DNA of 64,000 nt from Microbacterium hydrocarbonoxydans (GCF_000956475.1 NZ_JYJB01000010.1:992001-1056000), one strand, 5' to 3'; numbered from the stretch's first letter, positions 33,619 through 42,718 are shown. A program made the numbers and translations. Notes: a model not told the origin generated them from the letters alone.

Positions 33619-36525
33619 TCACTCCCCCGCGGCGTCGTCCAGCGCGATGAGCGTCTCGACTGCCTCGGTGAGCCTCTTGTCGGCCTCGGCGAACGCCGCC
33701 AGGTCGCCCGCCTTCAGTGCGGCATCGCGGTCGGAGAGAGCCTGAGCGGCCGCGGCGAGCGCATCGGCCTCGGCATCCGACGGCGGAGGCGTCGTGCCGT
33801 CGTCTGGCGGAGTCGTACCGCCTTCGTCCGGGTTCGTCGGCTCGACCTCGCCGTCGCCTCCGGCAGCTCCCGCCTCACCTCCGAACAGCGCGTCGAGCGC
33901 TGCAGTGAGAGTGTCCTCGAAGGCCACGTTGCCACCGAAGGCGACCAGCACCTTCCGCAGCTTCGGCACCTGCGTGTTGTCGGCCGACTGCACGTACACC
34001 GGCTGCACGTACAGCAGTCCGCCTCCGACCGGCAGTGTCAGCAGGTTGCCGTACGCCACCTCCGACTTTCCGATCGTCAGCACGTTCAGCTTCTCCGCCA
34101 CGACGGGGTCGGAGTCGAAGGTGTTCTGCACCTGACCGGGGCCTGGAACGGTCGTATCGTCTGTGATCTCGAGCAATCGCAGCGTGCCGTAGCCGTCGGA
34201 GCGTTTGCCGTCCTCGCCGCCGGCATCCGAGTCCACCGCCAGATATCCCATGAGGACGTCTCGCGAGCCCCCGGACCCCGAGGATGCGGGGATGAATGTC
34301 GAGAACATCGAGAACCGCGGCGAATCTTGCCCTGGCATCTTCATGCTCAGGTAGTACGGCGGCTGGAGCATCTCCTTGCTGCGCGGGTCCTTCGGCGTCT
34401 GCCAGCGGTTGTCGAGCTGAGCGAAGGAGCCGGAATCGTCGATGTGGTAGATCCCGAGGATGTCGCGCTGCACCTTGAACAGGTCGGTCGGGTAGCGCAC
34501 GTGGCTCATCAGGTCGCCGGACATCTCGCTGATCGGCTTCAGCGTCGACGGGTACACCTTCTGCCAGGTCTTCAGCACGGGGTCGGTCTCGTCCCACGCG
34601 TAGAGCGTGACATGACCGTCGTAGGCATCGACCGTGGCCTTGACCGAGTTGCGGATGTAGTTGATCTCGTCGATCGCGAGCGTCGGGGTCGGCGTGCTCG
34701 AATCGGCGATCGCCTCAGACAGGCTGACGCTCTTCGAATACGGGTACGAATCGCTCGTGGTGTATCCGTCGACGATCCACACGATCCGGCCGTCGACGAC
34801 GCTGGGATACGGGTCGCTGTCGAGCTCGAGGTACGGCGCGACCTTCTGCACGCGGGTCTTCGGGTCGCGGTCGTACAGGATCTGCGACTTGTCGTTGACC
34901 AGGTTCGAGAACAGGATCTGCTCCGACTGGAACTTCAGCGCGTACAGCAGCTTGGTGAAGGTGTCGCCGATCGCCGGTCCACCGTCGCCGTCGAACGTGG
35001 TGGTCGTGTTGGCGTCGCCCTCCGCACCACGCGGATAGTCGATCTCGACCGGGTCGGTGCCCTTGGGCGCGCCGACGATCGAGTACTCCGGAGAGTTCTC
35101 ACCGAAGTAGATCCGAGGCTCGTACTTCTCCGAGTCCGTGAGGTCTCCCGAGGTGGGCATGCCGCGCTCGAGGAACACCGGCTCGCCCGAGGCCGTGCGC
35201 TGGTTGCCGGCCATCGCGAGCAGTCCGTAGCCGTGCGTGTAGACCGCGACACGGTTGTTCCAGGTGTCGCTGTCGCCGAGGTTCGCCATGTCGAGATCGC
35301 GGACGGCGACCACCGTGTCCTGAGCGACCCCGTCGACCTGATAGCGGTCGACGTCGAGCGTCTGGGGGAACTGGTAATAGTCGCGGGCCTGATCCTGCTG
35401 ACGGATGACGTCGTTGACGATCTTCGGATCGATGATGCGGATGGATGCCGTGGTGTCGGCGTCTTCACGCAGCTGGCCGGCTTCGGCATCGGTCTTGGCG
35501 GTGAAGGGAGTCACCTCGACATCTGCGACGCCGTAGGCCTCCTTCGTGCCGTCGATGTTCCGCTGGTAGAACTCCGCCTGATACGCGTTCTGGTTCGGCT
35601 TCACCTGGAAGGTCGTGACGATCCACGGATAGCCGACCCCGACCACGAGCGACGCCACGATCAGAAGCGCGGTGCCGGCAAGAGGGAAGCGCCAGCGGCC
35701 GATCACGGCGGTGACGAAGAAGAGCACGGCCACGACGGCCGCGATCACGGCGACGATCGCGAGCCCAGGGATCGTCGCGTTCACTCCGGTGTATGCGGCA
35801 CCGGTGATGCGGTCCTCCGGCGCGACGAGGGTCTTGTAGCGGTCGAGCCACAGGCTCGCCGCCTGCACGAGGAGATAGAGGCCGGCGATCACGGCGAGCT
35901 GGATGCGCGCGGGCTTCGAGATGCGCAGCTCGCCCTGACCGATGCGCACCGACCCGTACAGGTACGACACGAGGACCGTGACCAGCAGGCACAGCAGCAG
36001 CACAGCCGAGACGAATGCGAGAAGGATCGAGTAGAACGGCATCGCGAACATGTAGAAGCCGGTGTCGAGACCGAACTGCGGGTCGACCGAGTCGGTCGCA
36101 ACGCCGTTCGCCCAGAGCCACACGGTCTTCCACTGGCTCGCCGCGGAGAAGCCGGCGAAGAGGCCGAAGAACACAGGCATCCCCCACATGGCCAGGCGGC
36201 GCAGGGGCTCGATGACCTCCTGATAGCGGTCGAGCTGCGAGCTGAGCCTGACGTACACGGGCCTCAGACGATACGCGAGCTGGATCACGACGAAGAGAGG
36301 CGCCGCCATGCCCAGGAAGCCGAGCGCGAACATCAGCGCGGTGGCGAACCACTGCGTCGTGAGCACGTTCGTGAAGCCGAGCTGGTCGAACCAGAGGAAC
36401 TCGGTGTACAGCGATGCGAAGACGAAGAATGCCGCGATCAGCGCTGCCAGGATCACCAGCGAGACGCCGACGATCCTCCGCGAAGTTCGAGGCGCGGCCG
36501 GATTCGGTGATGAGGTCGAGGTCAC
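33619..36525 (-). CDS. UPF0182 family membrane protein
   Basis: A 968-residue protein. Seven hydrophobic segments in the first 330 residues include SLVILAALIAAFFVFASLY and FALGFLGMAAPLFVVIQLAY. A large extracytoplasmic domain runs to about residue 885. The last 80 residues form a low-complexity Pro/Asp/Gly stretch, then an Ala-rich helical end. The length and the FLWFDQLGF and WKTVWLW motifs match UPF0182 proteins of actinobacteria, whose function is not known. GTG 36525 has TAGGAT 6 bases upstream and no ribosome binding site. A 12-bp palindrome overlaps that hexamer. It lies directly downstream of the YlbL-like protease, as in mycobacteria. Confidence 0.92.
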   Translation of the reverse strand: MTSTSSPNPAAPRTSRRIVGVSLVILAALIAAFFVFASLYTEFLWFDQLGFTNVLTTQWFATALMFALGFLGMAAPLFVVIQLAYRLRPVYVRLSSQLDRYQEVIEPLRRLAMWGMPVFFGLFAGFSAASQWKTVWLWANGVATDSVDPQFGLDTGFYMFAMPFYSILLAFVSAVLLLCLLVTVLVSYLYGSVRIGQGELRISKPARIQLAVIAGLYLLVQAASLWLDRYKTLVAPEDRITGAAYTGVNATIPGLAIVAVIAAVVAVLFFVTAVIGRWRFPLAGTALLIVASLVVGVGYPWIVTTFQVKPNQNAYQAEFYQRNIDGTKEAYGVADVEVTPFTAKTDAEAGQLREDADTTASIRIIDPKIVNDVIRQQDQARDYYQFPQTLDVDRYQVDGVAQDTVVAVRDLDMANLGDSDTWNNRVAVYTHGYGLLAMAGNQRTASGEPVFLERGMPTSGDLTDSEKYEPRIYFGENSPEYSIVGAPKGTDPVEIDYPRGAEGDANTTTTFDGDGGPAIGDTFTKLLYALKFQSEQILFSNLVNDKSQILYDRDPKTRVQKVAPYLELDSDPYPSVVDGRIVWIVDGYTTSDSYPYSKSVSLSEAIADSSTPTPTLAIDEINYIRNSVKATVDAYDGHVTLYAWDETDPVLKTWQKVYPSTLKPISEMSGDLMSHVRYPTDLFKVQRDILGIYHIDDSGSFAQLDNRWQTPKDPRSKEMLQPPYYLSMKMPGQDSPRFSMFSTFIPASSGSGGSRDVLMGYLAVDSDAGGEDGKRSDGYGTLRLLEITDDTTVPGPGQVQNTFDSDPVVAEKLNVLTIGKSEVAYGNLLTLPVGGGLLYVQPVYVQSADNTQVPKLRKVLVAFGGNVAFEDTLTAALDALFGGEAGAAGGDGEVEPTNPDEGGTTPPDDGTTPPPSDAEADALAAAAQALSDRDAALKAGDLAAFAEADKRLTEAVETLIALDDAAGE

Positions 36526-36531
36526 GGTCCC

Positions 36532-36547
36532 ATCCTAGGCATGCCTA
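36532..36547 (-). promoter_or_regulatory. Leaderless -10 with overlapping palindrome TAGGCATGCCTA
   Basis: On the minus strand TAGGAT (36537-36532) lies 6 bases before GTG 36525. The perfect palindrome TAGGCATGCCTA at 36536-36547 abuts and overlaps it. The half-site TTAGGC/GCCTA resembles operators of the DtxR/MntR family; that link is inference. Position over the -10 would allow repression. Confidence 0.5.
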
Positions 36548-36610
36548 ACTATGGGGCGGCTCCCGGTCCGGTCACAGCGAGATCACGGCCTACCCATCGC
36601 GGGCCGCACT

Positions 36611-37690
36611 CTAACCGCAGGTCGGAAGAGCGCTGACGTCTCCCCCGTCGGCGATCACCTCGAGGGCGTGCACGGATTCCTCGAGGGTCGAGGTGCTGAT
36701 GACCGTGAGTCCGGCGGGGATGTGGCCTACGACATCGTCGCAGTTGGATTCGGGGGCCAGGAAGTAGTCGGCCCCGGCATCCCTCGCGCCGTAGAGCTTC
36801 TGCCGGATGCCGCCGATCGGGCCGACCGTGCCGTCTGCCGCGATCGTGCCGGTCCCCGCGACGTCCTTTCCGCCGTTGAGCTCGCCGGGAGTGAGCGTGT
36901 CGATGATGCCGAGCGCGAACATCATGCCGGCGCTGGGGCCCCCTACGTTGTCCAGCTGGATCGTCACGTCGATCGGGAAGTCGTAGTCGGTGCGCAGCGT
37001 CACGCCGACGACCCAGGTGGTCTTGCCCTCGGCGGTGCGCTCCTCCGGCGTGATCTCGACCGTCTTCTCCTCGCCGCCGCGCAGCACCGTCAGCTCGACG
37101 GCCGAGCCCTCGGCATCCTGGATCTTCTCGCGGAGCTGCGTGGCGGAGTCGACCGCCGTCCCGTCGATCGCGGTGATGACGTCATCCGTCTCGAGCACCC
37201 CGTCGGCCGGGGTGCCCTCGACCGCCTCGACGACCGCCACCTGCGCGCCGGTGTCGTAGCCCAGCTCACTCAGCGCCGCCGCTGTGGCCTCGTGCTGCGA
37301 GTCCACCATGAGCGTCGCGTTCTGCGCGTCGCGCTCTTCGGTGGTGACGCCCTCGGGGAACACGGAGTCGAGCGGTACGACCGCCTTCGACGAATCCGTC
37401 CACGCCAGGGCGAGCTCGAACCAGCTGGGGGTGCGCTGCCTGTTGCCGACGACCTGCACGGTGGTGAGATCGAGAGAGCCGGCCGTCTCGTAGGTCTCGG
37501 CGCCGTCGACCGCGATCAGCGGGACCTGCTCGCCGTCCTTGTCGGCGGCCGTGCCGAGCGTGTTGTACACCGGTCCCGGCCGCTGGATCACGTACGGCGT
37601 CGGCAGGAAGGTCAGCACGACCAGCGCGATCAGCGCGATGATCAGCGACCAGACGCCCAGTCCGAGCTTCACAGACCGGGTTCGATCCAC
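36611..37690 (-). CDS. YlbL-like membrane protease: PDZ plus Lon-type S16 domain
   Basis: A 359-residue protein. One N-terminal membrane helix (about 12-30) is followed by the RPGPVYNTLG motif. A PDZ domain covers about 150-215 (DGVLETDDVITAIDG). A Lon-type peptidase domain ends it, with Ser253 in NVGGPSAGMM and Lys298 in GGIRQKLYGA as the Ser-Lys dyad. It faces the outside of the membrane and would cleave envelope proteins. GTG 37690 is the start: GGAGGA stands 6 bases before it, and the upstream frame has no family similarity. It is divergent from the DUF2342 gene. Confidence 0.93.
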   Translation of the reverse strand: MDRTRSVKLGLGVWSLIIALIALVVLTFLPTPYVIQRPGPVYNTLGTAADKDGEQVPLIAVDGAETYETAGSLDLTTVQVVGNRQRTPSWFELALAWTDSSKAVVPLDSVFPEGVTTEERDAQNATLMVDSQHEATAAALSELGYDTGAQVAVVEAVEGTPADGVLETDDVITAIDGTAVDSATQLREKIQDAEGSAVELTVLRGGEEKTVEITPEERTAEGKTTWVVGVTLRTDYDFPIDVTIQLDNVGGPSAGMMFALGIIDTLTPGELNGGKDVAGTGTIAADGTVGPIGGIRQKLYGARDAGADYFLAPESNCDDVVGHIPAGLTVISTSTLEESVHALEVIADGGDVSALPTCG

Positions 37691-37748
37691 AGCATTCCTC
37701 CGTCGTTCGCGAGCGGCGTACAGCGAACCGGGTCGCGGGCCTGTCTCT

Positions 37749-37777
37749 GTGACTACCGTAGATCCCACGGCTATAGG
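37749..37777 (+). promoter_or_regulatory. Candidate promoter of the DUF2342 gene
   Basis: GTGACT (37749-37754) and TATAGG (37772-37777) are separated by 17 bases, 20 bases before ATG 37798. A GAGAGG ribosome binding site follows. Each hexamer matches consensus at four of six positions. Confidence 0.4.
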
Positions 37778-37797
37778 CGTGCTGAGAGGCGAGCGAC

Positions 37798-39237
37798 ATG
37801 TCAGACAACGACCCCACACCCGAGGACTTCCAGGAGTTCCTGCGACGGATGATGTCCGGGCAGGGCGGTGGTGACATCGACCCCGAACAGCTGCGCGAGA
37901 TGCTGGGCGGCATGGAGGGCATCCAGTTCGACCCGGCCATGATGCAGACCATCATGGCCCAGCTGCAGGGCGCTTTCGGCGGAGATGCGTGGGAGAACGC
38001 GCTTCGCCAGGCCCTGCACATCGCGAATCGCGACGGCCAGGGAATCGCCGACGGGTCGCGCACCTCTCTTGTCGACTCGTTCGCGCTTGCGAACCTGTGG
38101 CTCGGCGAGGCGACGACGATCTCGGAGCTCGCCGACGCTCCCCAGCCCATGACGCGCGGAGAGTGGGTGGAGGCGACCCTCCCGGTGTGGAAGGAGATCG
38201 CCGATCCGGTCTCCACGAGCATCGCCGATGCTCTGACGAGCGCTCTCGACACGCAGGTGCCTGAGGAGATGCGCGGACTCGTGCAGGGCGCGGGCAAGCT
38301 CATGCGGGGTCTGGGCGGCTCCGTGTTCGCCGCGCAGTTCGGTCAGGTGCTCGGCAACCTCTCCCTCGAGGTCGTCTCGGGCGGGGATGTGGGCATTCCC
38401 GTTCTCCCCGCGGGCACGGCAGCGGTCATCCCGCAGAACCTCACCGCCTTCGGCGAGGGGCTGGAGATCCCCGAGGATCAGATCGCGCTCTACCTCGCGA
38501 CCAGGGAGCTCGCCTACGCCCGGCTCTACCGCCACGCGAAGTGGCTGCACCTGCACGTGATGTCGCAGATCACCGACTTCGCCCGCGGGGTCACGGTCGA
38601 CGTCGACGCCCTCGAAGACGTCGCGAGCCGGCTCGACCCCAACAATCCCGAGGAGCTGCGGGCCGCGATCGAGGGCGGAGCGCTGCTGCCCGTGCAGACC
38701 GAGGCGCAGCGCGAGGCGCTCGACCGGCTGGAGAACCTCGTCGCGACGATCGACGGCTGGGTCGACGTCGTGACCGCGCAGGCGACCTCCCGCCTGCCGG
38801 AGAGTGTGAGGATCGCCGAGGCGGCGCGCCGCCGCCGGGCGGTGGGCGGACCGGCTGAGGACGCTCTCGGTGCACTGGTCGGCCTGAAGCTGCGCCCTCG
38901 ACGGCTTCGGGAGGCGTCGGCGATGTGGCAGGCGGTGACGGATGCCGTCGGCATCGCCGCGCGCGATTCGCTGTGGGACTACCCCGACCTCATGCCGCAG
39001 GCATCCGATATCGACGACCCGACCGCCCTGATCGCGCGGCTGCAGGCCGTGGCGCGCGGCGAACAGCCCGTCGCCGATGAGATGGACGAGGCGCTCGCGC
39101 GGCTGCTCGACGGAGAGGACTTCTCGGACAGCGGGGACGCCTCACCGGATGACACTCCGGATGCCGGCACCCTCACAGGCGATGAGGACGGGGACGACCC
39201 GGCAGGCGACGCAGGCGGCGACGCCAAGCCCGTCTGA
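37798..39237 (+). CDS. DUF2342 (zincin_2-like) protein
   Basis: A 479-residue cytoplasmic protein. The N-terminal 65 residues are rich in Met, Gln and Gly (EEFLRRMMSGQGGGD-like). The family domain runs from about 90 to 420 with VFAAQFGQVLGNLSLEV, IPEDQIALYLATRELAYARLYRHAKW and RRRAVGGPAEDALGALVGLKLRPRR. The C-terminus is acidic. The family is called zincin-like by fold, but here the helix that should hold HExxH reads TRELAYARLYRH, so zinc protease activity is doubtful. It is divergent from YlbL and conserved beside it in actinobacteria (Rv3195 in M. tuberculosis, from memory). GAGAGG precedes the start. Confidence 0.88.
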   Translation: MSDNDPTPEDFQEFLRRMMSGQGGGDIDPEQLREMLGGMEGIQFDPAMMQTIMAQLQGAFGGDAWENALRQALHIANRDGQGIADGSRTSLVDSFALANLWLGEATTISELADAPQPMTRGEWVEATLPVWKEIADPVSTSIADALTSALDTQVPEEMRGLVQGAGKLMRGLGGSVFAAQFGQVLGNLSLEVVSGGDVGIPVLPAGTAAVIPQNLTAFGEGLEIPEDQIALYLATRELAYARLYRHAKWLHLHVMSQITDFARGVTVDVDALEDVASRLDPNNPEELRAAIEGGALLPVQTEAQREALDRLENLVATIDGWVDVVTAQATSRLPESVRIAEAARRRRAVGGPAEDALGALVGLKLRPRRLREASAMWQAVTDAVGIAARDSLWDYPDLMPQASDIDDPTALIARLQAVARGEQPVADEMDEALARLLDGEDFSDSGDASPDDTPDAGTLTGDEDGDDPAGDAGGDAKPV

Positions 39238-39244
39238 GCGAGCG

Positions 39245-39271
39245 GGACGCCGCTCAGGAGATGCGGCGTCC
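39245..39271 (+). terminator. Hairpin after the DUF2342 gene
   Basis: GGACGCCGC (39245-39253) and GCGGCGTCC (39263-39271) form a perfect 9-bp stem with a 9-base loop, starting 7 bases after the stop codon. Confidence 0.6.
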
Positions 39272-39363
39272 ACTCTTCCTGCACAGGCAGTGAAACCGGG
39301 CGGATTCTCCACGGATCCGTCCGACGCGCCCCACGGGCGAGCCCGGTTCCGCAGAATCGGGGT

Positions 39364-40230
39364 ATGTCACCGCTGAGCCCGAAGACGATCACCCGACTGG
39401 ACCCCGGCGTGCCGCTGCTGTGGCGCGACAGCGAGACGCTGCAGCTCGGAGTGGACGGCGACGTCAGGCTTCCCGTCGACGCCCCGTGGGTGGTGCCGTT
39501 GCTGACGCGGATGGCCGAGGGCTTCCGCATGAACGCCTTCGACGTGATCGCGCACGGGGCCGGCGCACCCAGGCGTGAAGCTCAGCTGCTGCTGGCCCGC
39601 CTGCGTCCCCTGCTCGTCGACGATGCGCCCGCACCGCGGTCGGCGTGGGTCGAGACCATCGGGATGACCGACGGCCGATGCGAGTACCGCATGCGCGAAG
39701 CGCTCGCCGACGAGGGAGTCGAACCGGGTGATCGTGCGGATTCGCGCGACTGCGGAGTCATCCTGGTGCGGGGCGCCGCAGCCGCCCTGCACCTCGCGAG
39801 CTACCTGCGCGACGACATCACCCATCTTCCGGTCGCGCTCGAACGCGGACGCACGACGGTCGGCCCGCTCGTGATCCCCGGAGAGACGCCCTGTCTGAGC
39901 TGTCGCGACGCGCACGAACGCGACCGCGACCCCGCGTGGCCGCGCATGCATGCTCAGCTCGTCGGCCGCAACCCCGGTCCGATCGGCGCGGCCCAGGTCG
40001 CCGAGGCAGCGACCCTTGCGGCGCGTCTGCTCGCCGAGGGAGCCTCTGCCGGATCGTTCGTGGAGGTCAGCGAGTCCGGCGGGCGGGTGTGGCGTTCGGT
40101 GCGGTTTCACGAAGAATGCCGGTGCCGCGAGCAGCCGTCCCGATCTCTGCGAGAAAGCGCGACGGCGCCCTCTCTCCCCGTCCGGCCGAACGCGACCACG
40201 ACAGCGACAGGGTTCGCGCGGCGCGCGTGA
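39364..40230 (+). CDS. ThiF/TOMM-cyclodehydratase-like protein
   Basis: A 288-residue protein resembling the E1-like ThiF/cyclodehydratase partner found with YcaO systems. It shows a central LVRGAAAALHLASYLRDD region and GPLVIPGETPCLSCRDAHERDRDP with C177-x2-C180. A second pair, C252-x-C254, lies in FHEECRCRE; the four cysteines probably bind structural zinc. No ATP-binding GxGxxG is seen and no YcaO or precursor-peptide gene is nearby, so a role in peptide modification is unproven. ATG 39364 is preceded by CAGAAT at 6 bases. Its last 164 bases overlap the end of the convergent helicase gene, including the C252/C254 codons. Confidence 0.75.
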   Translation: MSPLSPKTITRLDPGVPLLWRDSETLQLGVDGDVRLPVDAPWVVPLLTRMAEGFRMNAFDVIAHGAGAPRREAQLLLARLRPLLVDDAPAPRSAWVETIGMTDGRCEYRMREALADEGVEPGDRADSRDCGVILVRGAAAALHLASYLRDDITHLPVALERGRTTVGPLVIPGETPCLSCRDAHERDRDPAWPRMHAQLVGRNPGPIGAAQVAEAATLAARLLAEGASAGSFVEVSESGGRVWRSVRFHEECRCREQPSRSLRESATAPSLPVRPNATTTATGFARRA

Positions 40231-41788
40231 CGCCGACATACGCCAGCCGCCGTTCCTCGTCGATCGCTTCGAAGCCCGTGGCGTACGAGATCGGCAGCGC
40301 CCCCTCTGCCCAGCCCGCCAGATGCACGTGCGGCCATTCGAGGCCCTTGGCCGCATGCAGGGTCGACAGCGTCACGGTGCGCAGAGTGGGCTCATGCTGG
40401 TCCTTCGCGCGAGCCATCAGCGCATCGCTGAAGCTGCGAAGCGTCTCGTCGGGCCCTGCTTCCTCGGCGAGTCTCAGAATCGCGCGTCGTGCCTCCCAGC
40501 CGTCACGCTGCGCACCGCCGGCTGCCGGTGGCTCGTCCGTCAGGCCGAGCTCGCGCAGGACGCGCTGCACGCCGGGAAGGAATCCGTGCTCGGTCGGCGC
40601 GACGGCTGCGGCTCGCAGCGCGAGGATCGCCTGGCGCACCTCCGGCATGGCGAAGAAACGCGTACCGCCCAGCACCGATGTGGCGATGCCCTGCGCGGCG
40701 AGAGCCTGCTGCAGCACGCCCGACTGAGAGTGAGCGCGATAGAGCACGGCGATCTCGGAGGGCGAGGTTCCGCTCTCTATGCGCGCGGCGATCGCGGCGG
40801 CTATGCCCGCGGCCTCTTCTCCTTCGGTGTCGTAGGCGGTGACGGTCGGCGGATCGGCCGAGAAGGAATCGCGAGCCGGCACGAGCTCGAGCGCACCCGG
40901 ACGCCCGCGCATCAGAGCGTTGGCCGCGGCGAGGATCGGCGCCTGCGAACGGTAGTTCGTCTCGAGCCGCACGACGGTCGCGTCGGGATGACGCCGTTCG
41001 AAGTCGAGCAGGAACCGTTGCTCGGCCCCTGCGAACGAATAGATCGTCTGACTGGCATCGCCCACCACGCAGATGTCGCGGCGGTCGCCCAGCCACAGTT
41101 CGAGCAGCCGGTTCTGCAGCGGCGAGACGTCCTGGTACTCGTCGACCGTGAAGTGCCGGTACTGCTCGTGGACGGATGCCGCCACCCGCGGCTCCGCCTC
41201 GAGCATCCCCGCGCACGCCAGCAGCACGTCCTCGAAGTCGAGCTGGTGGCGCTCGTCCTTGAGCGCCTCGTACGCGCGCTGCAGCTCGACGAGCTGCGTG
41301 GCATCGACGCCCGTCACGGTGCGCCCCAGAGCCGCATGCTGATCGATCGACAGCATCGAGACCTTGCGCCACTCGATCTCGGAGGCGATGTCGCGCAGTG
41401 TGGCCGTGCTCGGACGCAGGCGCATGGCATCGGCGGCCTGGCCCAGCATCCGCACCTTGTTGTCGATGATGCTCGGCGCCGGAGAACCCGCCAGCGTGGG
41501 CCAGAAGAAGTTCAGCTGCGCGAGGGCCGCCGCATGGAAGGTGCGGGCAGCGACGCCCTCGACGCCGAGAGCACGCAGTCGCCCGCGGAGCTCCCCGGCT
41601 GCCTTCGCCGTGAACGTGACAGCCATCACGCGTGAGGGCGAATAGGCGCCCGTGTCGACCCCGTGCGCGATCCGGTGCGTGATCACACGCGTCTTGCCCG
41701 TGCCGGCTCCGGCCAGCACCGCGACCGGACCGCGCAGCACGGATGCCGCCTCCCGCTGCCGTTCGTCGAGCGCGTCGAGCGCACTCAC
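40067..41788 (-). CDS. uvrD2: UvrD2-like SF1A DNA helicase
   Basis: A 573-residue helicase. Motif I is VLAGAGTGKTRV (25-35), Ia VMAVTFTAKAAGEL, II HFTVDEYQDVSP, III VVGDASQTIYSFAGA, IV VVRLETNYRS, V TLSTLHAAKGLEW and VI RRLAYVGVTRAARTLS. All SF1A motifs are intact. It lacks the C-terminal HRDC and zinc modules reported for mycobacterial UvrD2, ending about 30 residues after motif VI. GTG 41788 overlaps the nudC stop (GTGA). The nudC-uvrD2 pair is conserved in mycobacteria (Rv3199c-Rv3198c, from memory). Its 3' end overlaps the ThiF-like gene. Confidence 0.9.
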   Translation of the reverse strand: MSALDALDERQREAASVLRGPVAVLAGAGTGKTRVITHRIAHGVDTGAYSPSRVMAVTFTAKAAGELRGRLRALGVEGVAARTFHAAALAQLNFFWPTLAGSPAPSIIDNKVRMLGQAADAMRLRPSTATLRDIASEIEWRKVSMLSIDQHAALGRTVTGVDATQLVELQRAYEALKDERHQLDFEDVLLACAGMLEAEPRVAASVHEQYRHFTVDEYQDVSPLQNRLLELWLGDRRDICVVGDASQTIYSFAGAEQRFLLDFERRHPDATVVRLETNYRSQAPILAAANALMRGRPGALELVPARDSFSADPPTVTAYDTEGEEAAGIAAAIAARIESGTSPSEIAVLYRAHSQSGVLQQALAAQGIATSVLGGTRFFAMPEVRQAILALRAAAVAPTEHGFLPGVQRVLRELGLTDEPPAAGGAQRDGWEARRAILRLAEEAGPDETLRSFSDALMARAKDQHEPTLRTVTLSTLHAAKGLEWPHVHLAGWAEGALPISYATGFEAIDEERRLAYVGVTRAARTLSLSWSRSAGRGERAPSRFLAEIGTAARGTGILRETAPNATPARRTR

Positions 41789-42666
41789 GCGCGTTCCTCG
41801 TACCAGCCGGCGATCAGAGCCCTGGCGATCGACGCTTTGCCGGGGAGTCCGACCGGGCCCTCGCCCTCGAGCGCCGAGCCGATCTCGGCCCGGGTGAACC
41901 AGCGCACGTCGATGATCTCCTCGCCGTCAGGGCGCGCGGCGTCCTCGTCGTCGACGACCGCGCGGAAGCCGATCATGAGCGACCGCGGGAACGGCCACGG
42001 CTGGGAGGAGACGTAGCGGAGGCTGTGCAGCCGGACGCCCGACTCCTCCTCGATCTCGCGGTGCACGGTCGTCTCGAGCGACTCCCCCGCCTCGGCGAAC
42101 CCGGCGAAACAGGAATACATGCGCCCGCCCCAGTTCGCGTTCGCGCCCAGCAGCAGGCGCTCGCCGTCGCGGCTCTCGACGGCGACGATGACGGCCGGAT
42201 CCGTGCGCGGGAAGTGCTCGCGGCCGCACACCAGGCAGCGGCGCGACCACCCTGCCTGACGCAGCTCGGTTCCGCCGCCGCAGCTCGGGCAGAACGGCGC
42301 GTCGCGAAGCCATCCGGCGAGAGCGAGCGCCTCGATCAGCAGATCGGTGTCCGCATCGCCGAGGCGGCCGCCCACGTCGCGCAGTCCGAGCCAGGTCTCC
42401 TCGGGGGCGGCGTCGATGGTGCCGGCCTCTGGTGGCAGCGCCGCCAGGAGCACCGCCCCGCCGTCGGCGTCGCGTCCGAGAAGAGCCCAGGTGGCGTCCG
42501 TGACGTCGGCTGCGCCGACCCGCAACAGACGGTCGTCTTCCACCCGCACCCGCCCGTCACGCACCGCGACGACGGTGCTCGTCGCGTCGGCGCGCAGCTG
42601 CTCGAGGATGCCCGGACTGTCGCGCAGATCCCCCGCGCGATCGATGGACATGGGCGGAATGGTCAT
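41785..42666 (-). CDS. nudC: NAD+ diphosphatase / NAD-decapping Nudix hydrolase
   Basis: A 293-residue NudC. The zinc ribbon is C126-x2-C129 and C144-x2-C147. The Nudix box is GFAEAGESLETTVHREIEEESGV-type (about 189-211) with REIEEES carrying the metal-binding Glu residues, and the diagnostic SQPWPFP is at 221-227. It hydrolyses NADH/NAD+ to NMN and AMP and can remove NAD caps from RNA. GAGGGAG precedes ATG 42666. It overlaps the helicase gene by 4 bases and is divergent from the phosphotransferase-fold gene. Confidence 0.95.
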   Translation of the reverse strand: MTIPPMSIDRAGDLRDSPGILEQLRADATSTVVAVRDGRVRVEDDRLLRVGAADVTDATWALLGRDADGGAVLLAALPPEAGTIDAAPEETWLGLRDVGGRLGDADTDLLIEALALAGWLRDAPFCPSCGGGTELRQAGWSRRCLVCGREHFPRTDPAVIVAVESRDGERLLLGANANWGGRMYSCFAGFAEAGESLETTVHREIEEESGVRLHSLRYVSSQPWPFPRSLMIGFRAVVDDEDAARPDGEEIIDVRWFTRAEIGSALEGEGPVGLPGKASIARALIAGWYEERA

Positions 42667-42718
42667 CGACTCCCTCTCTCACGGGCGTGGCGGAGGCAGG
42701 ACCGCCCCTGAGCCGACC

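Noticed and set aside
39364..40230. Thiazole/oxazole-modified peptide cluster
   Set aside because: No YcaO, dehydrogenase, transporter or precursor peptide gene is nearby; only a ThiF-like protein is present.
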